A stretch of 64,000 bases of DNA from CAVVAL01 sp963742725 (GTDB lineage Bacteria; Actinomycetota; Actinomycetes; Mycobacteriales; Cryptosporangiaceae), in assembly GCA_963742725.1 (NCBI GenBank), contig CAVUMX010000003.1, positions 2,108,001 to 2,172,000 of the forward strand, written 5' to 3'. The position numbers were made by a program, and so were the translations under genes. This document shows positions 1-8,753 of this stretch, one piece after another (the stretch's first letter is position 1; each line of letters starts with the position of its first letter). The notes under the pieces are model-generated. The model did not search any database, was not told the DNA's origin, and saw nothing but the letters and a program-made list of their open reading frames with translations.

Positions 1-651
1 ATGGCGCAGGGCGCGGCGGAGTCCGGCCGCGGACGGGCCGTCGTCGTCGACGTCGACCGGCACCGGATCGAGGCCGAGGGCGGCGACGAGGTCCAGGAGG
101 TTGGCCCAGCCCGGGTCCTCGACGGCGACCCGGTCACCGGGCGAGAGGTGCGCGAGCAGGCTCCGCTCGATGCCGTCCAGCGCGCCGCCGGTGACGGTGA
201 CCGCGCCGGTCGGGACCCCGTCCGCCGCCAGCCGTTCCCGGCCGAGATCGAGCAGCGGCTCGTACGGGCCGCCGACGCGGTACCCGGCGGGCGGCGCGTC
301 GAGGCGGGCGAGGTGCGGGCCGAACGCCGGCAGCAGGTCCGAGGACGGACCGCCGCCGGCGAGGTCGCGGGCGCCGGCCGGGACGGGCAGCGGGGTGGCC
401 GTGCGGGCCTGCGCGGGCGGGCGCGGCCGGATGCGGGTGCCCCGGCGGCCGTCCGTCTCGATCACGCCGCGCTGGCGCAGCGCCCGGTACGCCGCGGCCA
501 CGGTGTTGGCGGCCACGCCCAGTTCGTCCGCGAGGCCCCGGACTGTGGGCAGGGACGCGCCCGGCGCGAGCCGGCCCGTCAGGACGCCGTCCTCGACGCT
601 GGCCGCGATACCGCTCGCCGTCGTCCCGGTGATCCGATATTGTGTTTGCAC
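1..651 (-). CDS. MocR/PdxR-type GntR regulator with aminotransferase-like domain (3' end cut by window edge)
   Basis: Only the first 217 codons are inside the window. The protein reads from a GTG at 651 and opens with a GntR winged helix (about residues 1-70; LPTVRGLADELGVAANTV is the recognition region). A linker follows and then the start of a fold-type I aminotransferase domain, with VTVTGGALDGIERSL and EDPGWANLLDL typical of MocR/PdxR proteins. These regulators sense PLP or amino-compound aldimines. The gene diverges from the FMN-binding/GNAT gene, whose first domain belongs to the pyridoxamine-phosphate-oxidase fold, a common partner of such regulators. The PLP lysine lies outside the window, so cofactor binding cannot be checked. 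Assignment to the family is firm; the ligand is inferred. Confidence 0.9.
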   Translation of the reverse strand, partial: MQTQYRITGTTASGIAASVEDGVLTGRLAPGASLPTVRGLADELGVAANTVAAAYRALRQRGVIETDGRRGTRIRPRPPAQARTATPLPVPAGARDLAGGGPSSDLLPAFGPHLARLDAPPAGYRVGGPYEPLLDLGRERLAADGVPTGAVTVTGGALDGIERSLLAHLSPGDRVAVEDPGWANLLDLVAALGLDPVPVDVDDDGPSAAGLRRALRH

Positions 652-676
652 AAAGTCAATTTTGTACCAGAACAAA
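640..676. promoter_or_regulatory. Candidate MocR operator/divergent promoter region
   Basis: Two AT-rich inverted repeats lie between the divergent genes: TTGTG-N4-CACAA at 640-653, which covers the GTG of the regulator, and TTTGT-N6-ACAAA at 661-676. Paired sites of this type between a MocR gene and its divergent target fit autoregulation plus target control. Binding is inferred. Confidence 0.5.
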
Positions 677-691
677 TGAGGGATGGCAACC

Positions 692-1951
692 GTGGCCTAC
701 CAACCCACCGCCCGGACCACGCCGCGCCGCTACCGGGAGCGCGCGGCCTACGACGCCGACGTCGTCCACGGCATCCTCGACGAGGCTCTGATCTGCCATC
801 TCGGCTTCACGGTCGACGGCGAGCCGCGCGTCCTCCCGACGACGCACGCCCGCCTGGGCGACGTCCTCTACCTGCACGGATCGACGGGTAGCCAGCCGCT
901 GCTGGCCGCCGCCAGCGCACCCGGGCTGCCGGTCTGCGTCACCGCGACGCTCGTCGACGGGATCGTGTTCTCCCGGTCCGCGTTCGACCACTCGCTGAAC
1001 TACCGCTCGGTCGTGGCACTCGGCACCGCGTACCTGGTCACCGACCCGGACGAGAAGCGCGCCGCGCTGGACGCCCTCGTCGACCACGTCGCCCACGGCC
1101 GTACCGGCGACACGCGCCCGCCGACCGGCAAGGAGCTGGCGGCGACATCCGTCCTGGCGCTGCCGCTCGCCGAGGTGTCGGCCAAGGTCCGGTCCGGACC
1201 GGCGGGCGACGACCCCGCCAACGAGGGCCTGCCGTACTGGGCGGGCGTCGTCCCGCTGCGGACGGTGGCCGGCGAGCCCGCGCCCGACCCGTCCGCCGCC
1301 GCACCGACCCCCGCTTACCTCGCCGACTACCGGCGCGCGCCGCGGCAGCGCTCGCCCTGGTTCGACGCCGTGCCCCTCGCCGGCGAGCACGTCCGGTTGG
1401 AACCGCTCGGCCCCGAGCACGTGGACGGGCTGCTCAAGGCCGGCGCCGACCCCGAGGTGTGGCGGTACCTCTCCGAAGGGCCGCCGGCGACCCGCGACGA
1501 GATGGCCCAGAGCGTCAGCAACGCCCTGCACGCCCACGCGCAGGGCACGCGCGTGCCGTGGGCCCTGATCGACGCCGCGACGGGCGAGGTCGCCGGGACG
1601 ACGTCGTACTACGAGGTGTTCCCAGAGCCGAAGCTGCACCACCTCGCGATCGGGTACACGTGGCTCGGCCGCCCGTGGTGGCGTACGGCGATCAACACCG
1701 AGGCCAAGCTACTGCTCCTCGAACGGGCCTTCGACGTGCTCGGCGCGGTCCGCGTGACCTGGCACACCGACATCCGCAACGAACGCTCGCAGGCCGCGAT
1801 CGCCCGGCTCGGCGCCGCCCGCGAGGGCGTGCTGCGGCATCACCGGCTGCGTCCGGACGGCACGTACCGCGACACCGTCGTCTTCGGCATGACCGCCGCC
1901 GAGTGGCCCGCGGCCGGGGCGGCGCTTCGCGCCCGGCTGGAACGGCGATAG
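692..1951 (+). CDS. Fusion of FMN-binding split-barrel (pyridoxamine 5'-phosphate oxidase-like) and RimJ/RimL-type GNAT acetyltransferase
   Basis: The first half (about residues 1-210) matches the flavin-binding split-barrel family (YRERAAYD, HLGFTVDGEPRVLPT, LYLHGSTGS). The second half (about 225-405) is a GNAT of the RimJ/RimL type (VRLEPLGPEHVDGLL, IGYTWLGRPWW, HTDIRNERSQAAIARLGA, with a typical acetyl-CoA-loop region). So one polypeptide holds two enzyme folds, usually seen as separate proteins. The start is placed at GTG 692 because GAGGG at 678-682 sits nine bases upstream; ATG 683, in the same frame, overlaps that ribosome binding site and is the alternative. It diverges from the MocR regulator, its probable controller. 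Substrates are unknown; a resistance or detoxification role is only inferred. Confidence 0.88.
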   Translation: MAYQPTARTTPRRYRERAAYDADVVHGILDEALICHLGFTVDGEPRVLPTTHARLGDVLYLHGSTGSQPLLAAASAPGLPVCVTATLVDGIVFSRSAFDHSLNYRSVVALGTAYLVTDPDEKRAALDALVDHVAHGRTGDTRPPTGKELAATSVLALPLAEVSAKVRSGPAGDDPANEGLPYWAGVVPLRTVAGEPAPDPSAAAPTPAYLADYRRAPRQRSPWFDAVPLAGEHVRLEPLGPEHVDGLLKAGADPEVWRYLSEGPPATRDEMAQSVSNALHAHAQGTRVPWALIDAATGEVAGTTSYYEVFPEPKLHHLAIGYTWLGRPWWRTAINTEAKLLLLERAFDVLGAVRVTWHTDIRNERSQAAIARLGAAREGVLRHHRLRPDGTYRDTVVFGMTAAEWPAAGAALRARLERR

Positions 1952-1957
1952 ACGTGA

Positions 1958-1999
1958 GACGGCGGTGTCGCCAGTGGCCTAACCAGCGACACCGCCGTC
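1958..1999 (+). terminator. Strong hairpin terminator after the FMN/GNAT gene
   Basis: A perfect 14-bp stem (1958-1971 with 1986-1999, GACGGCGGTGTCGC and its complement) with a 14-base loop begins seven bases after the stop codon. It has no T-tract, as is usual for actinobacterial terminators. Confidence 0.8.
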
Positions 2000-2286
2000 C
2001 GGGAGGGGCAGTGGATCGTCGGGTTCGCGCGCCCCACACACCGAACCCGCACACTGCCGCCGATGTCTCCCGTTCCTCCCCCTGCTCGGCCGGCCCCCGG
2101 TGCCCCCACACGTGGCCCGACCGTTCGCCGCTCCCGCGTCCCCAGTCGCTGGCGGCTCCCGGCGGCGACGATGCCGCCGGTCGTTCGTTGCCGGGCGCCG
2201 ACCTTCCCGGATACTGCCGGCGCCCGGCGACCGTTCGCCCCATCCCCCGATTGGGGCGCGCGGTCACTCCCCCCGTGACGCGCCGG
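2000..2286. other. Intergenic stretch without a recognisable gene
   Basis: GC-rich DNA between the terminator and the 3' end of the chaplin-like gene. Open frames here lack ribosome binding sites and family features. No repeat or RNA gene was seen. Confidence 0.5.
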
Positions 2287-2529
2287 TCAGTCTTCGATGA
2301 CTGCCCACGCGCCGCCTTCGCACCAGGCCACCGCGTTGCCCCCGACGGCGATGGCGTTGCCGCACACGTTGATCGGGATCTGGATCGGCATGTAGATCTG
2401 GTTCCCGTTGAGGACCCCCACGTTCCCGATCGAGGTGAGGTCCGCAGCCTGCGCGCTGGTGCCGCCGGCCAGGACAAGACCGGCGGAGATGAACCCCACC
2501 GCTACGATCCGCTGCGTCAGATGCTTCAT
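2287..2529 (-). CDS. Chaplin-like small secreted protein
   Basis: An 80-residue protein with a clear Sec signal peptide (MKHLTQRIVAVGF then a hydrophobic run, cleavage near TSAQA-AD). The mature part is about 50 residues and resembles one chaplin domain: NVGVLNGNQIYMPIQIP, then CGN and a second cysteine 13 residues later. Chaplins are short amyloid-forming surface proteins that coat aerial hyphae and spores. Here the C-terminal part (WCEGGAWAVIED) departs from the usual GNxC ending, so the match is to the family core rather than complete. The start is ATG 2529, preceded by AAAGG. The next gene upstream on the same strand is another small secreted protein, which suggests a surface-related pair. 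Confidence 0.75.
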   Translation of the reverse strand: MKHLTQRIVAVGFISAGLVLAGGTSAQAADLTSIGNVGVLNGNQIYMPIQIPINVCGNAIAVGGNAVAWCEGGAWAVIED

Positions 2530-2646
2530 GGTTCGCCTTTCGCGCTCTTGGACATAGGACGGTCCGCGCCATTCCGCCGATGTGATCCAGGCCACTTCGG
2601 TGGCTCAACGTGATGACAAGGTAACCAGTTGTAGGCGCTGCGGGGA

Positions 2647-2662
2647 TCCACCCTAGGGTGGA
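2647..2662. promoter_or_regulatory. Perfect 16-bp palindrome upstream of the chaplin-like gene
   Basis: TCCACCCTAGGGTGGA reads the same on both strands and lies about 120 bases before the chaplin-like start codon, outside any gene. This is a good size and position for a dimeric repressor or response-regulator operator. The binding protein is unknown. Confidence 0.5.
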
Positions 2663-2752
2663 GATTAGTCCTGTTTACCCGCAATCTGCCCGCTCATCCC
2701 TGTCTCCCCGCCGTCCGGTTCGGCATCCGGGACCGTTACTCAGCGAACATGA

Positions 2753-2783
2753 CTGTGGAGCGCTGCGTGGCAGCGCTCCACAG
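2753..2783 (-). terminator. Hairpin terminator after the proline-rich secreted protein gene
   Basis: A perfect 14-bp stem (CTGTGGAGCGCTGC and complement) closes on a 3-base loop, 13 bases beyond the stop codon of the minus-strand gene at 2796. No T-tract. Confidence 0.8.
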
Positions 2784-2795
2784 GGTCCGGCGCGG

Positions 2796-3242
2796 TCAGC
2801 CCCCGAGACCGCCCGGAAGCCCGCCGAGGAGGCTGCTGAGCAACCCCGTCAAGCTGCCGAGAAGGCTGCTGAGCAGCCCGGTGAGACTCTCCAGGAGACC
2901 GTCCAGCAGGCCGCCGCCGACCGGCGGCAACGGCGGAAGCGGCACCGGCGGCTCCACGGGCAGCGACGGTAGCGGCGGCAACGGCGGAAGCGGCGGCTCC
3001 ACGGGCAGCGACGGTAGCGGCGGTGTCGGCGGAAGCGGCGGCAGCGACGGTAGCGGCGGGTCCGCGAGGGCGCCGGCGTCCGGCATGGTGGCCATGAATG
3101 CGTCCGGTTCAGGCGCGAGCGCGTCGGGATCGGATGCCGGCGGTTGGTAGTCGGTCGCGGCGTGGGCAGCACCGCCGCCGCCGAGGAGCATGCCGAGTGA
3201 GACCACTCCGGCACGTGCTGTTCTGGACATCGACACGTTCAT
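2796..3242 (-). CDS. Secreted proline-rich, low-complexity protein of unknown function
   Basis: A 148-residue protein starting at ATG 3242 with GGAAGG nine bases upstream. It has an N-terminal signal peptide (basic MNVSMSRTARAG, hydrophobic core, AHA-AT cleavage region). It then has a proline/leucine-rich stretch built on PPLPSLPPLP and PSLPVEPPLPPLPPL units, and ends with an amphipathic repeat (GLLSSLLGSLTGLLSSLLGG). The proline region is encoded by imperfect 45-bp DNA repeats. No catalytic residues are visible. It lies just upstream of the chaplin-like gene in the same orientation, and both are small exported proteins, so a cell-surface structural role is plausible but unproven. Confidence 0.7.
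   Translation of the reverse strand: MNVSMSRTARAGVVSLGMLLGGGGAAHAATDYQPPASDPDALAPEPDAFMATMPDAGALADPPLPSLPPLPPTPPLPSLPVEPPLPPLPPLPSLPVEPPVPLPPLPPVGGGLLDGLLESLTGLLSSLLGSLTGLLSSLLGGLPGGLGG
2947..3059 (-). repeat. 45-bp imperfect direct repeats encoding the proline-rich region
   Basis: A 32-base block at 2947-2978 recurs exactly at 2992-3023 (period 45 bases, 15 codons), and a shortened copy follows. The array sits inside the secreted protein gene and preserves its reading frame. Confidence 0.8.
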
Positions 3243-3477
3243 GATGTGCCTTCCGGTGTGCAGTGACCTACGGGTGAGCTGAGATGCGCCGGGGCCCTCG
3301 GGCGCCCGACCGTCGAACCGCGCCGGGCGCGGCGTAAGCACTGCCGTGCGGCGTCTACCAACACCCCTCACCACCTCCCCCCGGGGCGACAGCACACCGA
3401 TCCCGAGGGACAGATGTGATGCATGTCGCCAGTGGTGCTTCTGTGCAGCAAACTTAGCTCTGGGGTATTAGGCCGGG

Positions 3478-3497
3478 TATAGACCTTAAGGTCTATA
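3478..3497. promoter_or_regulatory. Perfect 20-bp palindrome upstream of the Lhr helicase
   Basis: TATAGACCTTAAGGTCTATA is an exact palindrome in an AT-rich pocket between the proline-rich protein gene (start 3242, minus) and the helicase (start 3579, plus). Its centre is about 90 bases before the helicase start. The AGACCTTAAGGTCT core resembles the spacer-type operators of MerR-family activators, but that is only a likeness. The rest of 3243-3577 holds no gene. Confidence 0.55.
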
Positions 3498-3578
3498 TTG
3501 CACAGTCGAGTGGGCGTCTGAGCTGCACGGATTCGCCTCTGCGGCGCAATTGTCGGTGGGATCGGTCAGGATGGACGG

Positions 3579-6500
3579 GTGTCCATCACGGCGTTCTCCC
3601 CCGCCACGCGAGCCTGGTTCGGCGCCGCCTTCGCCGCCGCCACCCCGGCCCAGCTCGGCGCGTGGGAGGCCATCACGGCCGGGCGGGACGCGCTCGTGGT
3701 CGCGCCGACCGGGTCCGGCAAAACGCTCGCGGCGTTCCTCGCCTCGCTCGACCGGCTCGCCACCGAGCCGCCGCCCGCCACGCGGACGCGACGGTGCCGG
3801 GTGCTGTACGTCAGTCCGCTCAAGGCGCTCGCCGTCGACGTCGAGCGGAACCTGCGCGCGCCGCTGGCCGGCATCCGCCAGGCGGCGCACCGGCTCGGCG
3901 AACCGGTGCCCGAGATCGAGGTCGGCATGCGCACCGGCGACACCCCCGCCGCCGACCGGCGCGCGTTCGCCCGCACTCCGCCCGACATCCTCATCACCAC
4001 GCCCGAGTCGCTGTTCCTGATCCTCACCAGCCAGGCCCGCGAGTCGCTGCGCGGCGTCGAGACCGTGATCGTCGACGAGGTGCACGCCGTCTGCGGCACC
4101 AAGCGCGGCGCCCACCTCGCGCTGTGCCTGGAACGCCTCGACGCGCTGCTGGAACGGCCCGCCCAGCGGATCGGGCTGTCGGCGACGGTCCGCCCGGTGG
4201 AGGAGGTCGCCCGGTTCCTCGGCGGCGCCCGGCCCGTCACGGTCGTGCAGCCGCCGGCGGCGAAGACCGTGGAGCTGACGGTCGAAGTACCGGTCGAGGA
4301 CATGACCGAGCTGGGGCAGCCCAGCCCTGATCTCACCGGCAACGCGGCGGGCGCGGCGCCGCGCACCTCCATCTGGCCCGCCGTCGAGGCCCGGGTGCTG
4401 GAACTCGTCGCGGCGCACCGCTCCACGATCGTGTTCGCCAACTCCCGCCGCCTGGCCGAACGGCTCTGCGCCCGCCTCAACGAGCTGGCCTCCGGCGAGC
4501 CGGACGAGCACGCCTCCGGGCCGGGCAGGGGTGAGCCGGCCGGCGGCGGACCGGGCGGGGGTGGCTGGCCGGGCGGGGCCGGTGCGGCGGGGGTGCCGGT
4601 GAATCCGCCGGCGGGGCCGGTGCAGCGGCCGCCGGCCGACATCATGGCGCAGTCCGGGCAGGCTGCCGGGGCGCCGACGATCGTCGCCCGCGCCCACCAC
4701 GGGTCGGTCTCCCGCGAGCAGCGCCGCGACATCGAGGAGGACCTGAAGGCCGGCCGGCTGCCCGCCGTCGTCGCGACGAGCAGCCTGGAGCTGGGCATCG
4801 ACATGGGCGCGGTCGACCTGGTAGTCCAGGTCGAGGCGCCGCCGTCGGTTGCGGCCGGGCTGCAACGGGTCGGCCGGGCCGGGCACCACGTGGGCGCCGT
4901 CTCGCGCGGCGTCGTCTTCCCCAAGCACCGCGGCGACCTGCTGCAGTGCGCGGTCGTCGTCGAACGGATGCGGGACGGCGCGATCGAGTCGATGCGGTAC
5001 CCGCGCAATCCGCTCGACGTGCTCGCCCAGCAGATCGTCGCCATGGTCTCGATGGAGCCGTGGACGGTTCCCGAGTTGGCGGAGGTCGTCCGCCGGGCGG
5101 CGCCGTACGCCGAGCTGCCCGAGTCGGCGCTGGAGGCCGTCCTGGACATGCTGTCCGGCCGGTACCCGTCCGACGACTTCGCCGAGCTGCGGCCCCGAAT
5201 CGTCTGGGACCGGGTGACGAACACGCTCACGGCCCGTCCGGGCGCGCACCGGCTCGCCGTGACATCCGGCGGCACGATCCCCGACCGGGGCCTGTTCGGC
5301 GTCTTCCTCGTGGGCGAGAAGGCCACCCGGGTCGGCGAGCTGGACGAGGAGATGGTGTACGAGTCGCGGGTCGGCGACGTGTTCCTGCTCGGCAGCTCCA
5401 GCTGGCGGATCGAGGAGATCACCCACGACCGGGTACTCGTGTCCCCCGCTCCCGGCCAGCCGGCGCGGATGCCGTTCTGGAAGGGCGACGCGCCGGGCCG
5501 TCCGGTGGAGCTGGGGCGGGCGCTCGGGGCGTTCGTCCGCGAGCTGGGCCGGCTCTCCCCCGACGACGCGTTCGCCCGCTGCACGGCCGCCGGTCTGGAC
5601 GAGCGTGCCGCCCGGAACCTGCTCGGCTACCTCACCGACCAGCGCGCCGCCGCCACCCACCTCCCCGACGATCGGACAATCGTCCTCGAACGGTTCCGCG
5701 ACGAACTCGGCGACTGGCGGGTGGCCGTCCACTCGCTGTTCGGGGCGCCGGTGAACGGCCCGTGGGCGCTGGCCATCGCGGCGCGGATGCGGGAGCGGCA
5801 CGGCCTCGACGTGCAGGTCATGCACACCGACGACGGCATCGTGCTGCGGATCCCCGACGTCACCGGCGACGCCGCCACCCCCGGCGCCGAGCTGGCCGCC
5901 TTCGCCGCGGACGAGGTGGAGCCGATCGTCACGGCCGAGGTCGGCGGCTCGGCGCTGTTCGCGTCCCGGTTCCGGGAGTGCGCCGCGCGGGCGCTGCTGC
6001 TGCCGCGGCGGAACCCGGGCAAGCGCACGCCGCTGTGGCAGCAACGGCAGCGGTCCGCGCAGCTGCTCGGCGTGGCCAGCGAGTACGGGTCGTTCCCGGT
6101 CGTGCTGGAGACCATGCGGGAATGCCTCCAGGACGTGTTCGACGTGCCCGGCCTCACCGAACTCATGCGCGACCTCGACGCGCGGTCCGTCCGGCTGATC
6201 GAGGTCGAGACGCAGGCGCCGTCGCCGTTCGCGCGGTCGCTGCTGTTCAGCTACGTCGGCTCGTTCATGTTCGAGGGCGACGCCCCGCTCGCCGAACGCC
6301 GCGCCCAGGCGCTGGCGCTCGACTCCACCCTGCTCGCCGAGCTGCTGGGCCGCGCCGAGCTGCGCGAACTCCTCGACCCGGCGGCGCTGGCCGAGACCGA
6401 GGCCGAGCTGCAACGGCTGGTCGCCTCCCGCCGGGCGCGCGACCTCGACACGACCGCCGACCTGGTGCGGATCCTCGGCAACCTCACCACCGCGGAGGCC

Positions 6501-8210
6501 CTGGAGCGTGGCGCCACTCCGGCGTGGCTGCACGAGCTGGAGATGTCCCGGCGGCTGCTGCGCGTCCGGATCGCCGGCGAGGAGCGCTGGATCGCCGTCG
6601 AGGACGCCGGCCGGGTCCGGGACGCGCTCGGCACCGCCCTCCCCGTCGGCGTGCCGGAGGCGTTCACCGAGCCGGTCGCCGATCCGCTGGGCGATCTGGT
6701 GTCCCGGTACGCCCGCACGCACGGCCCCTTCCACGCGACCGACTGCGCCGAACGGCTCGGGCTGGGTGTCGCGGTCGTCAGCGGGGCGTTGCAGCGGCTC
6801 GCGGCGACCGGGCGGGTGGTGTCGGGCGAGTTCCGTCCGGGCGGCGCCGGCACGGAGTGGTGCGACGCCGAGGTGCTGCGGACCCTGCGACGGCGGTCCC
6901 TCGCGGCGCTGCGCAAGGAGGTCGAGCCGGTCCCGCCGGCCGCCTACGCCCGGTTCCTGCCGCGGTGGCAGAACGTCGCGACCCGCGACCGCGGCATCGA
7001 CGCGCTCCTCCGGACGGTCGAGCAGCTCCAGGGCGTGGCCGTGCCGGCGTCCGCGCTGGAACAGCTCGTCCTGCCCGCCCGTGTCGCCGACTACACCCCA
7101 GCGCTGCTGGACGAGGTGTGCGCGGCCGGCGAGGTCGTCTGGTCCGGCGCCGGCGCGCTGTCCGGCGGCGACGGTTGGGTCAGCCTGGCCTTTGCCGACA
7201 CCGCGCCGCTGCTCCTGCCCCAGGTCGACACCGAAACCGCACGGACACCCCTCCACGAGGACGTCCTGGCAGCACTCGACGGCGGGCAGGCGCTGTTCTT
7301 CCGGCAGCTGTCCGACCGGCTCGCCAGCGCCGGGCCAGACGACGTCACAGATGCCGCGCTCGTCGCCGCCGTCTGGGACCTCGTCTGGGCCGGCGAGCTC
7401 ACCAACGACACGCTCGCACCGCTGCGGACCCTGCTCGGCGCGGGCGGCAGCCGGCACCCCACCCGGCGGCGGCCCACCACCAGGTACCGCCTGCCCGCGC
7501 GGCGCATGGCGCTGCCGACGCGCAGCGGCCCGCCGACCGTGGCCGGGCGGTGGTCACGACTGCCGGAGCGCGAGCCGGATCCGACACTCCGGGCGCACGC
7601 CACCGCGACGACCCTCCTGGAGCGGTACGGCGTCCTCACCCGTGGCGCGGTACTCGGCGAGGGCACGGCCGGCGGCTTCGCGGGCGTCTACCCGGTGCTG
7701 TCGGCGTACGAGGAGGCCGGGCGGATCCGGCGCGGCTACTTCGTCGAAGGCCTCGGCGGCGCGCAGTTCGCGGCTCCGGGCGCGGTCGACAGGCTCCGTG
7801 CGATCGCGTCCGAACCGGACGAGAAGGTGGCGTCCGCGCTGGTCCTGGCGGCGACCGATCCGGCGAACCCGTACGGCGCGACCCTGCCGTGGCCGGCCCG
7901 GCCGGAGACCGAGACCGGTGGGCGCGGGCACCAGCCGGGGAGGAAGGCCGGCGCGCTGGTCGTGCTGGTCGGCGGGCAGCTCGTGCTGTACGTCGAACGC
8001 GGCGGGCGGACGTTGCTGTCCTGGTCCGCCGCCCCGGCGACGTTGCAGGCAGCGGCCGAAGGGCTGGCCCGCGCGGTCGGCGCCGGATGGCTCGGCGCGC
8101 TGGCCGTCGAACGCGCCGACGGCACCCCCATCTCCCGGACGCCGCTCGGCGAGGCCCTGGAAGCGGCCGGATTCCGTCCCACACCACGGGGCCTGCGCCT
8201 GCGGGCATGA
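3579..8210 (+). CDS. lhr: Lhr-family large ATP-dependent DNA helicase
   Basis: A 1543-residue superfamily 2 helicase. Motifs seen are Walker A APTGSGKT (residues 42-49), DEVH (166-169), SATVRP near 201, SSLELGIDMG and QRVGRAGH in the second RecA lobe, then the long winged-helix/beta-barrel core and the extra C-terminal half found in long Lhr proteins (for example in mycobacteria, about 1500 residues). Lhr unwinds RNA:DNA hybrids and 3'-tailed DNA and belongs to the DNA-damage response. A glycine/proline-rich insertion (about residues 313-355, GPGRGEPAGGGPGGGG) separates the two RecA lobes and looks locally expanded. The start GTG 3579 has AGGA eight bases upstream. It stands alone behind the 20-bp palindrome. 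Confidence 0.95.
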   Translation: MSITAFSPATRAWFGAAFAAATPAQLGAWEAITAGRDALVVAPTGSGKTLAAFLASLDRLATEPPPATRTRRCRVLYVSPLKALAVDVERNLRAPLAGIRQAAHRLGEPVPEIEVGMRTGDTPAADRRAFARTPPDILITTPESLFLILTSQARESLRGVETVIVDEVHAVCGTKRGAHLALCLERLDALLERPAQRIGLSATVRPVEEVARFLGGARPVTVVQPPAAKTVELTVEVPVEDMTELGQPSPDLTGNAAGAAPRTSIWPAVEARVLELVAAHRSTIVFANSRRLAERLCARLNELASGEPDEHASGPGRGEPAGGGPGGGGWPGGAGAAGVPVNPPAGPVQRPPADIMAQSGQAAGAPTIVARAHHGSVSREQRRDIEEDLKAGRLPAVVATSSLELGIDMGAVDLVVQVEAPPSVAAGLQRVGRAGHHVGAVSRGVVFPKHRGDLLQCAVVVERMRDGAIESMRYPRNPLDVLAQQIVAMVSMEPWTVPELAEVVRRAAPYAELPESALEAVLDMLSGRYPSDDFAELRPRIVWDRVTNTLTARPGAHRLAVTSGGTIPDRGLFGVFLVGEKATRVGELDEEMVYESRVGDVFLLGSSSWRIEEITHDRVLVSPAPGQPARMPFWKGDAPGRPVELGRALGAFVRELGRLSPDDAFARCTAAGLDERAARNLLGYLTDQRAAATHLPDDRTIVLERFRDELGDWRVAVHSLFGAPVNGPWALAIAARMRERHGLDVQVMHTDDGIVLRIPDVTGDAATPGAELAAFAADEVEPIVTAEVGGSALFASRFRECAARALLLPRRNPGKRTPLWQQRQRSAQLLGVASEYGSFPVVLETMRECLQDVFDVPGLTELMRDLDARSVRLIEVETQAPSPFARSLLFSYVGSFMFEGDAPLAERRAQALALDSTLLAELLGRAELRELLDPAALAETEAELQRLVASRRARDLDTTADLVRILGNLTTAEALERGATPAWLHELEMSRRLLRVRIAGEERWIAVEDAGRVRDALGTALPVGVPEAFTEPVADPLGDLVSRYARTHGPFHATDCAERLGLGVAVVSGALQRLAATGRVVSGEFRPGGAGTEWCDAEVLRTLRRRSLAALRKEVEPVPPAAYARFLPRWQNVATRDRGIDALLRTVEQLQGVAVPASALEQLVLPARVADYTPALLDEVCAAGEVVWSGAGALSGGDGWVSLAFADTAPLLLPQVDTETARTPLHEDVLAALDGGQALFFRQLSDRLASAGPDDVTDAALVAAVWDLVWAGELTNDTLAPLRTLLGAGGSRHPTRRRPTTRYRLPARRMALPTRSGPPTVAGRWSRLPEREPDPTLRAHATATTLLERYGVLTRGAVLGEGTAGGFAGVYPVLSAYEEAGRIRRGYFVEGLGGAQFAAPGAVDRLRAIASEPDEKVASALVLAATDPANPYGATLPWPARPETETGGRGHQPGRKAGALVVLVGGQLVLYVERGGRTLLSWSAAPATLQAAAEGLARAVGAGWLGALAVERADGTPISRTPLGEALEAAGFRPTPRGLRLRA

Positions 8211-8253
8211 GAAATCCGTGGCCTCCGCGTGCGCTGTTGCTACGGTCACGGCC

Positions 8254-8736
8254 GTGAACATCAACGTGCGTCCCGCCGTCGACGGCGACACCGAGCGGGT
8301 CACCGACGCGCTGATCAATTCCTGGGGCTCGACCACCGTCGTCGCCCACGACACCACGTACGACCTGGCGAGCCTGCCGACGCTCGTGGCCGAACACGTC
8401 GGTGAACTGGTCGGCGTCCTCACGTACCACGTGGACGGCGACGCGCTGGAGATCGTCTCGATCGACGCCATCGACCGGCACCGCGGTATCGGATCGGCGC
8501 TGCTCGCGGCGGCGGCCGAGGAGGCGCGCGGGCACGGCTGCCGGCGGCTGTGGCTGGTGACGAGCAACGACAACCTGGACGCGGTCCGCTTCTACCAGCG
8601 GCGCGGTATGCGGATCACCGCGGTCGCGCCCGGCGCCGTCGACCGCGCCCGGGACGCGAAGCCGACGATCCCCGAGGTCGGCGAGTACAACATCCCGATC
8701 CACGACGAGCTGACCCTCACCCTCACCCTGCCGTAA
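8254..8736 (+). CDS. GNAT-family N-acetyltransferase
   Basis: 160 residues. The acetyl-CoA-binding region is clear (IDRHRGIGSALLAAAAEEA) and the C-terminal part RFYQRRGMR is typical of GNATs. The substrate is unknown. The start is GTG 8254: a TACGGT hexamer at 8241-8246 lies seven bases before it and no ribosome binding site is visible, so the mRNA is probably leaderless. It begins 43 bases after the helicase stop but has its own promoter. Confidence 0.88.
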   Translation: MNINVRPAVDGDTERVTDALINSWGSTTVVAHDTTYDLASLPTLVAEHVGELVGVLTYHVDGDALEIVSIDAIDRHRGIGSALLAAAAEEARGHGCRRLWLVTSNDNLDAVRFYQRRGMRITAVAPGAVDRARDAKPTIPEVGEYNIPIHDELTLTLTLP

Positions 8737-8753
8737 CCCCACCCGGCCGGTTA

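Noticed and set aside
3486..7457. A 1323-residue open frame on the minus strand across the helicase gene
   Set aside because: It is the antisense of lhr. The protein is Arg/Gly/Gln-rich with no family motif, while the plus frame has all helicase motifs. High GC creates such long mirror frames.
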